Source of the DNA: Haematobia irritans
Taxonomy: Eukaryota; Arthropoda; Insecta; Diptera; Muscidae
Direction: 5' to 3'
Assembly: GCF_050003625.1 (NCBI RefSeq)
Contig: NC_134398.1
Location: 104,014,404 to 104,078,403 of the forward strand
Length of the DNA: 64,000 nucleotides
In this document: piece after piece, positions 35,737 through 46,200 of the stretch
How the letters are laid out: each line of letters opens with the position of its first letter
How positions within the stretch are numbered: position 1 is the first letter of the stretch
The notes under the pieces: generated by a model
What the model saw: the letters and a program-made list of their open reading frames with translations, nothing else
Told to the model about the DNA's origin: nothing
The model's database searches: none
Program-made: the position numbers and the translations under genes

Positions 35737-36331
35737 TGTTCCGAATGTGATATTTCTTGATTTAAGTTTATTTAAATTAGTTTACGTTAATTTAAATTTC
35801 AAATTGTAACGATAAAATTACGTCATAACTTGTTAGAGTCATTTCTTTATTTTCTAGTACTTTCTTAAACATCTTTTGTGTTTCCAATCGTTCATTGTAA
35901 AAGTAACGCCTTTTGTTTTATGCCTGCACGACATCTACCTAATCTAGTAGAATGCACTAGATTATTAGCATAAGCCTAAAAGTATGTGTGCCATATCACC
36001 TGTAAAGTAACGCCGATAGAATATTCCAGATGGCTGTAGGCAATGAAGATAACCAGTTGAATATGTGGTGTTAGATAAATTGTACAAGATAGTTCTAGAT
36101 GGTTGTAGGCCAGAATATCCAGAATTTTCGAAATCGTCAAATCACGGTATATAAGCCCCTGGCGGAGGGAGCAGTCAAGTCAGTCGTAAGCTAAAGTTTA
36201 TACAGTACACATCGTAGAGCAAATAAGTGAAGCCATCAGTTAAACTAATAAATTGTAGATTGTCGTTAGTTGAAAAGGACTGTGTTTTAATTATCGGGTT
36301 ATTAAACACGCCTCAATATAAAAACGTAACA
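35737..36331 (+). repeat. Gypsy-1 LTR 1
   Basis: TGTTCCGAATG start and CGTAACA end; the other two LTRs start TGTTACG. It shares tattccagatgg with LTR 3, whereas LTR 2 has tattcctgatgg. Confidence 0.96.
36148..36185 (+). promoter_or_regulatory. Gypsy-1 LTR 1 core promoter
   Basis: TATATAA (36148) is followed 34 bases on by a TCAGTC initiator-like element (36180-36185). AATAAA at 36247 is a likely polyadenylation signal. Confidence 0.65.
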
Positions 36332-36333
36332 AT

Positions 36334-36351
36334 TGGTGTCAGAAGTGGGAT
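36334..36351 (+). promoter_or_regulatory. Gypsy-1 copy 1 primer-binding site, tRNA-Leu type
   Basis: TGGTGTCAGAAGTGGGAT starts two bases after the LTR. Its complement ends ...CTTCTGACACCA, the 3' end of insect tRNA-Leu with CCA. Confidence 0.85.
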
Positions 36352-36371
36352 AACGGGAAAAAAAATCTACA

Positions 36372-37697
36372 ATGAAGTTTAATCAGCTTCGAGTGGAAGA
36401 CTTGAAGAAGGAATTGAGCAAAATGGAGCAGCCGACTACAGGAAACAAGGCCCAATTACAAAAGCGACTACTGGAAGAGTTCGAGCGGCGCAGTATTGAT
36501 ATCGAAACACATGAGTTCGATTATAAGGAAGATCTTGACGAATCAGTGGTAGCCAGCGCCTTGGAAACTCCATCTGTAGCTTCTAATGTTGTTGATTACA
36601 CATCGATGGTCAATATTTTGAGCAAAATGATGGAAGAAAATTCTCTAAAAATGCAAGAGAATTCTAGAAAATTGGAAGAAAAATTCGACGAAAATTCAAA
36701 AAAGATGGACGAAAATTCTAGAATTCTAAATGAGAATCTTCAACAAATTGCTGAAGGCATGGAAAAACGTGTGGACCATATCGAAAGCCAAATTGGGGAG
36801 CTGGATAAGAAGATTATTTCTGTGGATGAGAAAATTATGGTTCATGATGAGAAGTTTCTACACATTGAAAGAAAAATGTCAGAGCTGGAAATTAAAGGTG
36901 GACCAGTGCGCGTTATCGAGGGCTCGAAAACCAAACCTCCTGTTTTCGATGGCTCAACTTCATTTGATGTATTCAAATTCCAATTTGAAATGGTTGCTTC
37001 TAGAAATTTATGGAACGACAATGACAAAGCAATTGAACTTCTATTGGCATTAAAGGGCAACGCCGCTGATGTGATACAAAGCATTCCCGCTGCCTCTAGA
37101 AATAATTATAATGACGTAATAGCGGCACTTCAACGTAAGTACGGCGGAGAACATAAGCAAGACATCTTCAGAATGGAATTAAGAGGAAGAGTCCAGAAGT
37201 CAAATGAGACTCTACAAGACTTTGCAACAGAGGTTGAGCGGTTGGTGCTTTTGACATATCCAGGAGAAAGTCATCCACTTGTGGACCGCATCAAGATCGA
37301 GACCTTTGTGAATGGAATTAGAGACCCTGATATAAAATGCGCGACATATGCGTCACAAAAGGCTACATTCGCAGAAACAGTAACATTTGCACTTGCACAA
37401 GAAACTGCGAGATTGTTGGCACGACCTCAAATTCACAAGGTACGCAGAGTTGAGACCGAGCAAGATGAATCAAATTCCGTGATTGACTCAGTGAAAGAAG
37501 CAGTTAAGCAGGCAATGCAAGAAATGAAGCAGGAGACAACTAAATCCAGAATAAAGTGCTATAACTGTGATAAGCCTGGACATGTTGCTCGTGAATGTAA
37601 AGCACGTCGTAAGCGATCAAGATCGAAATCGCCTTCACCGCCAAACAATAGCCATATGTGGGTGAACCCACAGTCCAGTGATTCACATTTAAACTAA
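36372..37697 (+). CDS. gag: Gypsy-1 copy 1 Gag (SAP - coiled coil - capsid - zinc knuckle)
   Basis: The 441-residue structural protein starts at the first ATG after the primer site. Residues ~1-40 match a SAP fold (LRVEDLKKEL, then GNKAQLQKRLLEE), a DNA-binding module not usual at the start of Gag. Residues ~75-180 are a long coiled coil of MDENSRILNENL-type repeats. The capsid-like region starts at PPVFDGSTSFDVFKFQF (~195). A CCHC knuckle CYNCDKPGHVARECKARRKR lies at ~398-417, followed by an RS-rich tail. It differs from copy 2 by Ser for Arg in KKELSKMEQ. The last codons form a frameshift site into pol. Confidence 0.93.
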   Translation: MKFNQLRVEDLKKELSKMEQPTTGNKAQLQKRLLEEFERRSIDIETHEFDYKEDLDESVVASALETPSVASNVVDYTSMVNILSKMMEENSLKMQENSRKLEEKFDENSKKMDENSRILNENLQQIAEGMEKRVDHIESQIGELDKKIISVDEKIMVHDEKFLHIERKMSELEIKGGPVRVIEGSKTKPPVFDGSTSFDVFKFQFEMVASRNLWNDNDKAIELLLALKGNAADVIQSIPAASRNNYNDVIAALQRKYGGEHKQDIFRMELRGRVQKSNETLQDFATEVERLVLLTYPGESHPLVDRIKIETFVNGIRDPDIKCATYASQKATFAETVTFALAQETARLLARPQIHKVRRVETEQDESNSVIDSVKEAVKQAMQEMKQETTKSRIKCYNCDKPGHVARECKARRKRSRSKSPSPPNNSHMWVNPQSSDSHLN

Positions 37698-40600
37698 ATC
37701 GAGCTAGTTCAGCGGGGCAAGAGCTGGCTCCCACATGTGATGGCCCCACAATCTCTATAGCAATAGTTCAACAGAAAAATAACAATTTGACTATTGCGGG
37801 TGGTATTAATGGATACAAGCGAACTTTGACGTTGGATACTGGTGCATCGAAATCTATTATTAGATCCGATTTAGTAAGAGGAAAAGTTACACCACTAATT
37901 GGAGTCACACGGCTACAGGTGAACCCGCAACTGTATATGGAAAGGTTCCTGTAAAGTTAACCATTGCAAACAAATCCGTTAATTATGAATTCATTGTGGC
38001 CGATATAGTGGACGAAGTTATAATTGGAGCGGATTTTATGATTGCTTTTGGTCTCAACTTGGATTTGAAGCGTCGTGTAATGACCTGGTGCGATATCGAA
38101 ATACCGGTAAACGTGGGCTACAGTGAGAATACGCCTGTCAGATATTTGACAATGAGCCAGCCAGAGTCAATACCACCAAATGCCGAAACAATTATATGGG
38201 TTTCTATGAATGGAGATTGTGAAGTCGGCAAATTGTGGGTTGTTGAACCAGCAGAAAATAAAAACAACAACATCTTGATAGCAAATGCCCTGGTAACAAC
38301 AAATGAAGAGGGACTTATTCCAGTTCGAGTTTTGAATTTATCTGACCATCAAGAGCAAATTGGAAAATTTTCGGACATTGGCAAATGTACTCCTGCCGAA
38401 GCAATAGTCAACTTGGAAAGCAAATCTCCAAAGAAGCATAATGAAGTGATGAAACATCTGGAAGGTTATGTCGAAACTTGGACACGTCATCTATCACCGT
38501 CCGAGAAAAATAAAGCCAAGAAATTGTTATGGAAAAATGCCTCCGCCTTTGCCATTGAGAAGAAAAATCAAGGGAGAACATCTGTGGTGAAGCATGAAAT
38601 AAATACCACAGAAGAAAGACCCATAAAACAGGCACCACGAAGTGTCCCTCTAGCAAAACGAGATGAGGTTCAAAAGCTCGTTAAGGAAATGGCGGAAAGT
38701 GGTGTGATTGAACCATCATCAAGTCCTTGGTGCTCGCCAGTTGTGCTGGTCAAAAAGAAAGATGGAAGTACCCGATTTTGCGTGGACTACAGAAAATTGA
38801 ATGATGTTACCAAAAAGGACAGTTATCCGCTTCCACGCATTGATGACACGTTGGACACACTAGCCGGAACAACATGGTTTTCCACGCTTGATTTGCAGAG
38901 TGGATATTGGCAAGTAGAGATCGCCGAGAAAGACAAAGAAAAGACAGCTTTTGGCGTTAATGGCGGTCTTTGGCAATTCAATGTAATGCCATTCGGGCTC
39001 TGCAATGCTCCGGCTACGTTCGAGCGATTGATGGAGCGGGTGCTAAAGGGGTTGCATTGGAAGTCCTGCTTGATATACCTCGACGATATCATAGTGATGG
39101 GCAAAACATTTGACGAGCACCTTAAGAACTTGAAAGACGTTATCCAGCAATTGTCAGCCGCTGGCTTACGACTTAACGCCAAGAAGTGCTCGCTTTTCCA
39201 GCGAGAAGTTAAGTACCTGGGTCATCATGTTACAGCAGAGGGCATATCCACCGATGAAGACAAAATTCAAGCAGTAAAAGATTGGCCACGTCCACGGAAT
39301 CTCCACGAGTTGCGCAGCTTCCTTGGTTTATGCACATACTACAGGCGTTTCGTACCAAACTTCGCCAGCATCGCCGCAAGCCTCCATAAATTAACGCAAA
39401 AAGGTACGAAGTTCCAGTGGAGTGAAGAACAGGAACAGTCATTTCATCATCTAAAAGAACTTTTATGTTCAACTCCTGTTCTGGCGTATCCAATTCCTGG
39501 CGAAAAATTTGTTTTGGATACAGATGCCAGTGCGTACGGAATTGGTGGTGTACTATCTCAACAGATTGAAGGTAAAGAAAAGGTCATCGGATATTTTAGC
39601 CGAACGTTATCCAAGCCCGAGAAGAACTATTGCGTAACAAGAAGAGAGCTGCTTGCTGTCATAGAAAGCGTGAAGCATTATCACAAATACTTGTATGGAC
39701 AGAATTTCCTGCTAAGAACTGACCATTCAGCTCTACGATGGTTGCTTCAATTCAAGAATCCGGAAGCTCAGCTGGCACGTTGGATAGAAAGACTCCAAAG
39801 CTATGATTTCAGCATCGAACATAGAAAAGGTGGCAAACACGGCAACGCGGACGCCTTGTCACGTCGACCTTGTAATGTCGAGTGCAAACACTGCTCGAAA
39901 GCTGAACATAAGGAAGAAATCGTGGATATCAGGCTGTTGCACGTCGAACCTGGAGTGGACTGGCCAGCAGAACAGCGTAAAGATCTCATTTTGAGCAAAA
40001 TTATTTCGGCGAAAGAAGAAGATAAGAAACCCAGTAAGAAAGACATCGCAGCCGAAAGCCCACTTATGAAATCATACTGGGCTCAATGGGACAGTCTATG
40101 TCTGGTCAACGGAACCCTACAACGTAAGTGGGAAAGTGAAGATGGCAAGAATAGCCGCAACTTGATAATCGTGCCAGATTCCAAGGTAAAGGATGTTTTG
40201 ACGGAATTCCACAATGGACCTAGTGGAGGTCACTTAGGAATAACCAAAACAGCCGAGAAAGTGAAGCAACGATTCTACTGGGTTGGATGCCAGAAATCAA
40301 TTGCTGAATGGGTGGCAAATTGTGAGAAGTGCATAAAGGCGAAAGGGCCAAGACGAAAAAGTAGAGGTCCTATGCAAGAGTATAGGCCAGGAGCGCCTTT
40401 TGAAAGAATAGCAATGGACGTTGCAGGGCCTTTCCCAGTAAGTGATTCTGGAAATCGATATGTCCTTGTGGTCATGGACTACTTCAGCAAGTGGCCAGAA
40501 GTTTATGCCATTCCTAACCAAGAGGCGAAGACGATTGTAGATGTAGTCGACAAGAACTGGATATGTCGCTACGGTGTGCCGACCGAGATACACTCAGACC

Positions 40601-41271
40601 AAGGAAGAAATTTTGAATCGGCCATATTCAAAGAGATGTGTGACTCCCTTGGTATCAAGAAAACAAGGACCACGCCATTGCATCCGCAGTCTGATGGCAT
40701 GGTAGAAAGGTTTAATCGCACTCTGGAAGAACATCTTCGAAAGGTGGTGGATAACGGCCAACGAGACTGGGACGATCATATACCAAAGTTTTTGCTGTCG
40801 TATAGATCAGCCATACATGATTCTACGTCACGAACACCGGCCAAGGTCCTATTCGGAACGGAATTGAAGTTGCCCGGAGATTTGATATTTGGCGCTACAC
40901 CCAATGAGCTCGCCATGGAAGAAACCAGTAACGACATACCAAACACATTTGGTAAAGTTCACGAATCAGTGCGAAACAAAATAAAAATGGTTAGCAACAG
41001 AATGAAGGCGAGATATGATCGTGCAGCAAACACTGAGGGCTTTAGTGAAGGACAACTGGTTCTGCTATTCAACCCGCAACGAAAGAAAGGATTATGTCCT
41101 AAACTACAAACACAGTGGGAAGGCCCATATAAAGTCATCAAGAAGATCAATGATGTTGTATACCGCATTCAAAAAGACGACAGCCCAAGGTCAAAGATGA
41201 AAGTCGTTCACCTGGAACGTTTGGCTCCATACGGAACGGGTTCTGTGCCTATTCGGGACGAACAGGCTTAA
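37682..41271 (+). pseudogene. pol: Gypsy-1 copy 1 Pol, protease frame broken by 7-bp deletion
   Basis: It matches copy 2 except that about 7 bp are missing near 37905, inside the protease after the LDTGAS active site. Translation after the frameshift therefore ends early. From 37996 a 1091-residue frame holds RT, RNase H and integrase intact: YLDDIIVM, FVLDTDASAYG, LRTDHSALRWL, the HHCC zinc region, AMDVAGPF, IHSDQGRNF, GMVERFNRT. Substitutions relative to copy 2 include Arg for Gln in PLAKRDEVQ and His for Gln in LGHHVTAEG. Confidence 0.93.
37688..37747 (+). promoter_or_regulatory. Gypsy-1 copy 1 -1 frameshift signal (slippery site + pseudoknot)
   Basis: T_TTA_AAC lies directly before the gag TAA (37695-37697). 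After 6 bases, GAGCTAGTTC (37701-37710) pairs with GAGCTGGCTC (37721-37730). The loop GGGGC (37714-37718) can pair with GCCCC (37743-37747). Confidence 0.8.
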
Positions 41272-41282
41272 GCGGGAGGCAG
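41272..41282 (+). promoter_or_regulatory. Gypsy-1 copy 1 polypurine tract
   Basis: gcgggaggcag lies immediately before the central LTR, the expected plus-strand priming position. Confidence 0.6.
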
Positions 41283-41877
41283 TGTTACGAATGTGATATT
41301 TCTTGATTTAAGTTTATTTAAATTAGTTTACGTTAATTTAAATTTCAAATTGTAACGATAAAATTACGTCATAACTTGTTAGAGTCATTTCTTTATTTTC
41401 TAGTACTTTCTTAAACATCTTTTGTGTTTCCAATCGTTCATTGTAAAAGTAACGCCTTTTGTTTTATGCCTGCACGACATCTACCTAATCTAGTAGAATG
41501 CACTAGATTATTAGCATAAGCCTAAAAGTATGTGTGCCATATCACCTGTAAAGTAACGCCGATAGAATATTCCTGATGGCTGTAGGCAATGAAGATAACC
41601 AGTTGAATATGTGGTGTTAGATAAATTGTACAAGATAGTTCTAGATGGTTGTAGGCCAGAATATCCAGAATTTTCGAAATCGTCAAATCACGGTATATAA
41701 GCCCCTGGCGGAGGGAGCAGTCAAGTCAGTCGTAAGCTAAAGTTTATACAGTACACATCGTAGAGCAAATAAGTGAAGCCATCAGTTAAACTAATAAATT
41801 GTAGATTGTCGTTAGTTGAAAAGGACTGTGTTTTAATTATCGGGTTATTAAACACGCCTCAATATAAAAACGTAACA
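41283..41877 (+). repeat. Gypsy-1 LTR 2 (shared central LTR)
   Basis: The 595-bp LTR, TGTTACG...CGTAACA, serves as 3' LTR of copy 1 and 5' LTR of copy 2. No flanking duplication separates the copies. Confidence 0.96.
41694..41731 (+). promoter_or_regulatory. Gypsy-1 LTR 2 core promoter
   Basis: Same TATATAA and TCAGTC pair as in LTR 1. Confidence 0.65.
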
Positions 41878-41879
41878 AT

Positions 41880-41897
41880 TGGTGTCAGAAGTGGGAT
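41880..41897 (+). promoter_or_regulatory. Gypsy-1 copy 2 primer-binding site, tRNA-Leu type
   Basis: TGGTGTCAGAAGTGGGAT, identical to copy 1. Confidence 0.85.
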
Positions 41898-41917
41898 AAC
41901 GGGAAAAAAAATCTACA

Positions 41918-43243
41918 ATGAAGTTTAATCAGCTTCGAGTGGAAGACTTGAAGAAGGAATTGAGGAAAATGGAGCAGCCGACTACAGGAAACAAGGCCCA
42001 ATTACAAAAGCGACTACTGGAAGAGTTCGAGCGGCGCAGTATTGATATCGAAACACATGAGTTCGATTATAAGGAAGATCTTGACGAATCAGTGGTAGCC
42101 AGCGCCTTGGAAACTCCATCTGTAGCTTCTAATGTTGTTGATTACACATCGATGGTCAATATTTTGAGCAAAATGATGGAAGAAAATTCTCTAAAAATGC
42201 AAGAGAATTCTAGAAAATTGGAAGAAAAATTCGACGAAAATTCAAAAAAGATGGACGAAAATTCTAGAATTCTAAATGAGAATCTTCAACAAATTGCTGA
42301 AGGCATGGAAAAACGTGTGGACCATATCGAAAGCCAAATTGGGGAGCTGGATAAGAAGATTATTTCTGTGGATGAGAAAATTATGGTTCATGATGAGAAG
42401 TTTCTACACATTGAAAGAAAAATGTCAGAGCTGGAAATTAAAGGTGGACCAGTGCGCGTTATCGAGGGCTCGAAAACCAAACCTCCTGTTTTCGATGGCT
42501 CAACTTCATTTGATGTATTCAAATTCCAATTTGAAATGGTTGCTTCTAGAAATTTATGGAACGACAATGACAAAGCAATTGAACTTCTATTGGCATTAAA
42601 GGGCAACGCCGCTGATGTGATACAAAGCATTCCCGCTGCCTCTAGAAATAATTATAATGACGTAATAGCGGCACTTCAACGTAAGTACGGCGGAGAACAT
42701 AAGCAAGACATCTTCAGAATGGAATTAAGAGGAAGAGTCCAGAAGTCAAATGAGACTCTACAAGACTTTGCAACAGAGGTTGAGCGGTTGGTGCTTTTGA
42801 CATATCCAGGAGAAAGTCATCCACTTGTGGACCGCATCAAGATCGAGACCTTTGTGAATGGAATTAGAGACCCTGATATAAAATGCGCGACATATGCGTC
42901 ACAAAAGGCTACATTCGCAGAAACAGTAACATTTGCACTTGCACAAGAAACTGCGAGATTGTTGGCACGACCTCAAATTCACAAGGTACGCAGAGTTGAG
43001 ACCGAGCAAGATGAATCAAATTCCGTGATTGACTCAGTGAAAGAAGCAGTTAAGCAGGCAATGCAAGAAATGAAGCAGGAGACAACTAAATCCAGAATAA
43101 AGTGCTATAACTGTGATAAGCCTGGACATGTTGCTCGTGAATGTAAAGCACGTCGTAAGCGATCAAGATCGAAATCGCCTTCACCGCCAAACAATAGCCA
43201 TATGTGGGTGAACCCACAGTCCAGTGATTCACATTTAAACTAA
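41918..43243 (+). CDS. gag: Gypsy-1 copy 2 Gag (SAP - coiled coil - capsid - zinc knuckle)
   Basis: The 441-residue protein is identical to copy 1 except KKELRKMEQ near residue 17. It has an N-terminal SAP-like module, a coiled coil, a capsid-like region, a CCHC knuckle and an RS-rich basic end. Gag packages element RNA in cytoplasmic particles. The frame is uninterrupted and ends T_TTA_AAC_TAA, which is the slippery site for entry into pol. It is transcribed from the central LTR. Confidence 0.95.
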   Translation: MKFNQLRVEDLKKELRKMEQPTTGNKAQLQKRLLEEFERRSIDIETHEFDYKEDLDESVVASALETPSVASNVVDYTSMVNILSKMMEENSLKMQENSRKLEEKFDENSKKMDENSRILNENLQQIAEGMEKRVDHIESQIGELDKKIISVDEKIMVHDEKFLHIERKMSELEIKGGPVRVIEGSKTKPPVFDGSTSFDVFKFQFEMVASRNLWNDNDKAIELLLALKGNAADVIQSIPAASRNNYNDVIAALQRKYGGEHKQDIFRMELRGRVQKSNETLQDFATEVERLVLLTYPGESHPLVDRIKIETFVNGIRDPDIKCATYASQKATFAETVTFALAQETARLLARPQIHKVRRVETEQDESNSVIDSVKEAVKQAMQEMKQETTKSRIKCYNCDKPGHVARECKARRKRSRSKSPSPPNNSHMWVNPQSSDSHLN

Positions 43244-46200
43244 ATCGAGCTAGTTCAGCGGGGCAAGAGCTGGCTCCCACATGTGATGGCCCCACAATCT
43301 CTATAGCAATAGTTCAACAGAAAAATAACAATTTGACTATTGCGGGTGGTATTAATGGATACAAGCGAACTTTGACGTTGGATACTGGTGCATCGAAATC
43401 TATTATTAGATCCGATTTAGTAAGAGGAAAAGTTACACCACTAATTGGAGTCAAACTACGCACGGCTACAGGTGAACCCGCAACTGTATATGGAAAGGTT
43501 CCTGTAAAGTTAACCATTGCAAACAAATCCGTTAATTATGAATTCATTGTGGCCGATATAGTGGACGAAGTTATAATTGGAGCGGATTTTATGATTGCTT
43601 TTGGTCTCAACTTGGATTTGAAGCGTCGTGTAATGACCTGGTGCGATATCGAAATACCGGTAAACGTGGGCTACAGTGAGAATACGCCTGTCAGATATTT
43701 GACAATGAGCCAGCCAGAGTCAATACCACCAAATGCCGAAACAATTATATGGGTTTCTATGAATGGAGATTGTGAAGTCGGCAAATTGTGGGTTGTTGAA
43801 CCAGCAGAAAATAAAAACAACAACATCTTGATAGCAAATGCCCTGGTAACAACAAATGAAGAGGGACTTATTCCAGTTCGAGTTTTGAATTTATCAGACC
43901 ATCAAGAGCAAATTGGAAAATTTTCGGACATTGGCAAATGTACTCCTGCCGAAGCAATAGTCAACTTGGAAAGCAAATCTCCAAAGAAGCATAATGAAGT
44001 GATGAAACATCTGGAAGGTTATGTCGAAACTTGGACACGTCATCTATCACCGTCCGAGAAAAATAAAGCCAAGAAATTGTTATGGAAAAATGCCTCCGCC
44101 TTTGCCATTGAGAAGAAAAATCAAGGGAGAACATCTGTGGTGAAGCATGAAATAAATACCACAGAAGAAAGACCCATAAAACAGGCACCACGAAGTGTCC
44201 CTCTAGCAAAACAAGATGAGGTTCAAAAGCTCGTTAAGGAAATGGCGGAAAGTGGTGTGATTGAACCATCATCAAGTCCTTGGTGCTCGCCAGTTGTGCT
44301 GGTCAAAAAGAAAGATGGAAGTACCCGATTTTGCGTGGACTACAGAAAATTGAATGATGTTACCAAAAAGGACAGTTATCCGCTTCCACGCATTGATGAC
44401 ACGTTGGACACACTAGCCGGAACAACATGGTTTTCCACGCTTGATTTGCAGAGTGGATATTGGCAAGTAGAGATCGCCGAGAAAGACAAAGAAAAGACAG
44501 CTTTTGGCGTTAATGGCGGTCTTTGGCAATTCAATGTAATGCCATTCGGGCTCTGCAATGCTCCGGCTACGTTCGAGCGATTGATGGAGCGGGTGCTAAA
44601 GGGGTTGCATTGGAAGTCCTGCTTGATATACCTCGACGATATCATAGTGATGGGCAAAACATTTGACGAGCACCTTAAGAACTTGAAAGACGTTATCCAG
44701 CAATTGTCAGCCGCTGGCTTACGACTTAACGCCAAGAAGTGCTCGCTTTTCCAGCGAGAAGTTAAGTACCTGGGTCATCAAGTTACAGCAGAGGGCATAT
44801 CCACCGATGAAGACAAAATTCAAGCAGTAAAAGATTGGCCACGTCCACGGAATCTCCACGAGTTGCGCAGCTTCCTTGGTTTATGCACATACTACAGGCG
44901 TTTCGTACCAAACTTCGCCAGCATCGCCGCAAGCCTCCATAAATTAACGCAAAAAGGTACGAAGTTCCAGTGGAGTGAAGAACAGGAACAGTCATTTCAT
45001 CATCTAAAAGAACTTTTATGTTCAACTCCTGTTCTGGCGTATCCAATTCCTGGCGAAAAATTTGTTTTGGATACAGATGCCAGTGCGTACGGAATTGGTG
45101 GTGTACTATCTCAACAGATTGAAGGTAAAGAAAAGGTCATCGGATATTTTAGCCGAACGTTATCCAAGCCCGAGAAGAACTATTGCGTAACAAGAAGAGA
45201 GCTGCTTGCTGTCATAGAAAGCGTGAAGCATTATCACAAATACTTGTATGGACAGAATTTCCTGCTAAGAACTGACCATTCAGCTCTACGATGGTTGCTT
45301 CAATTCAAGAATCCGGAAGCTCAGCTGGCACGTTGGATAGAAAGGCTCCAAAGCTATGATTTCAGCATCGAACATAGAAAAGGTGGCAAACACGGCAACG
45401 CGGACGCCTTGTCACGTCGACCTTGTAATGTCGAGTGCAAACACTGCTCGAAAGCTGAACATAAGGAAGAAATCGTGGATATCAGGCTGTTGCACGTCGA
45501 ACCTGGAGTGGACTGGCCAGCAGAACAGCGTAAAGATCTCATTTTGAGCAAAATTATTTCGGCGAAAGAAGAAGATAAGAAACCCAGTAAGAAAGACATC
45601 GCAGCCGAAAGCCCACTTATGAAATCATACTGGGCTCAATGGGACAGTCTATGTCTGGTCAACGGAACCCTACAACGTAAGTGGGAAAGTGAAGATGGCA
45701 AGAATAGCCGCAACTTGATAATCGTGCCAGATTCCAAGGTAAAGGATGTTTTGACGGAATTCCACAATGGACCTAGTGGAGGTCACTTAGGAATAACCAA
45801 AACAGCCGAGAAAGTGAAGCAACGATTCTACTGGGTTGGATGCCAGAAATCAATTGCTGAATGGGTGGCAAATTGTGAGAAGTGCATAAAGGCGAAAGGG
45901 CCAAGACGAAAAAGTAGAGGTCCTATGCAAGAGTATAGGCCAGGAGCGCCTTTTGAAAGAATAGCAATGGACGTTGCAGGGCCTTTCCCAGTAAGTGATT
46001 CTGGAAATCGATATGTCCTTGTGGTCATGGACTACTTCAGCAAGTGGCCAGAAGTTTATGCCATTCCTAACCAAGAGGCGAAGACGATTGTAGATGTAGT
46101 CGACAAGAACTGGATATGTCGCTACGGTGTGCCGACCGAGATACACTCAGACCAAGGAAGAAATTTTGAATCGGCCATATTCAAAGAGATGTGTGACTCC

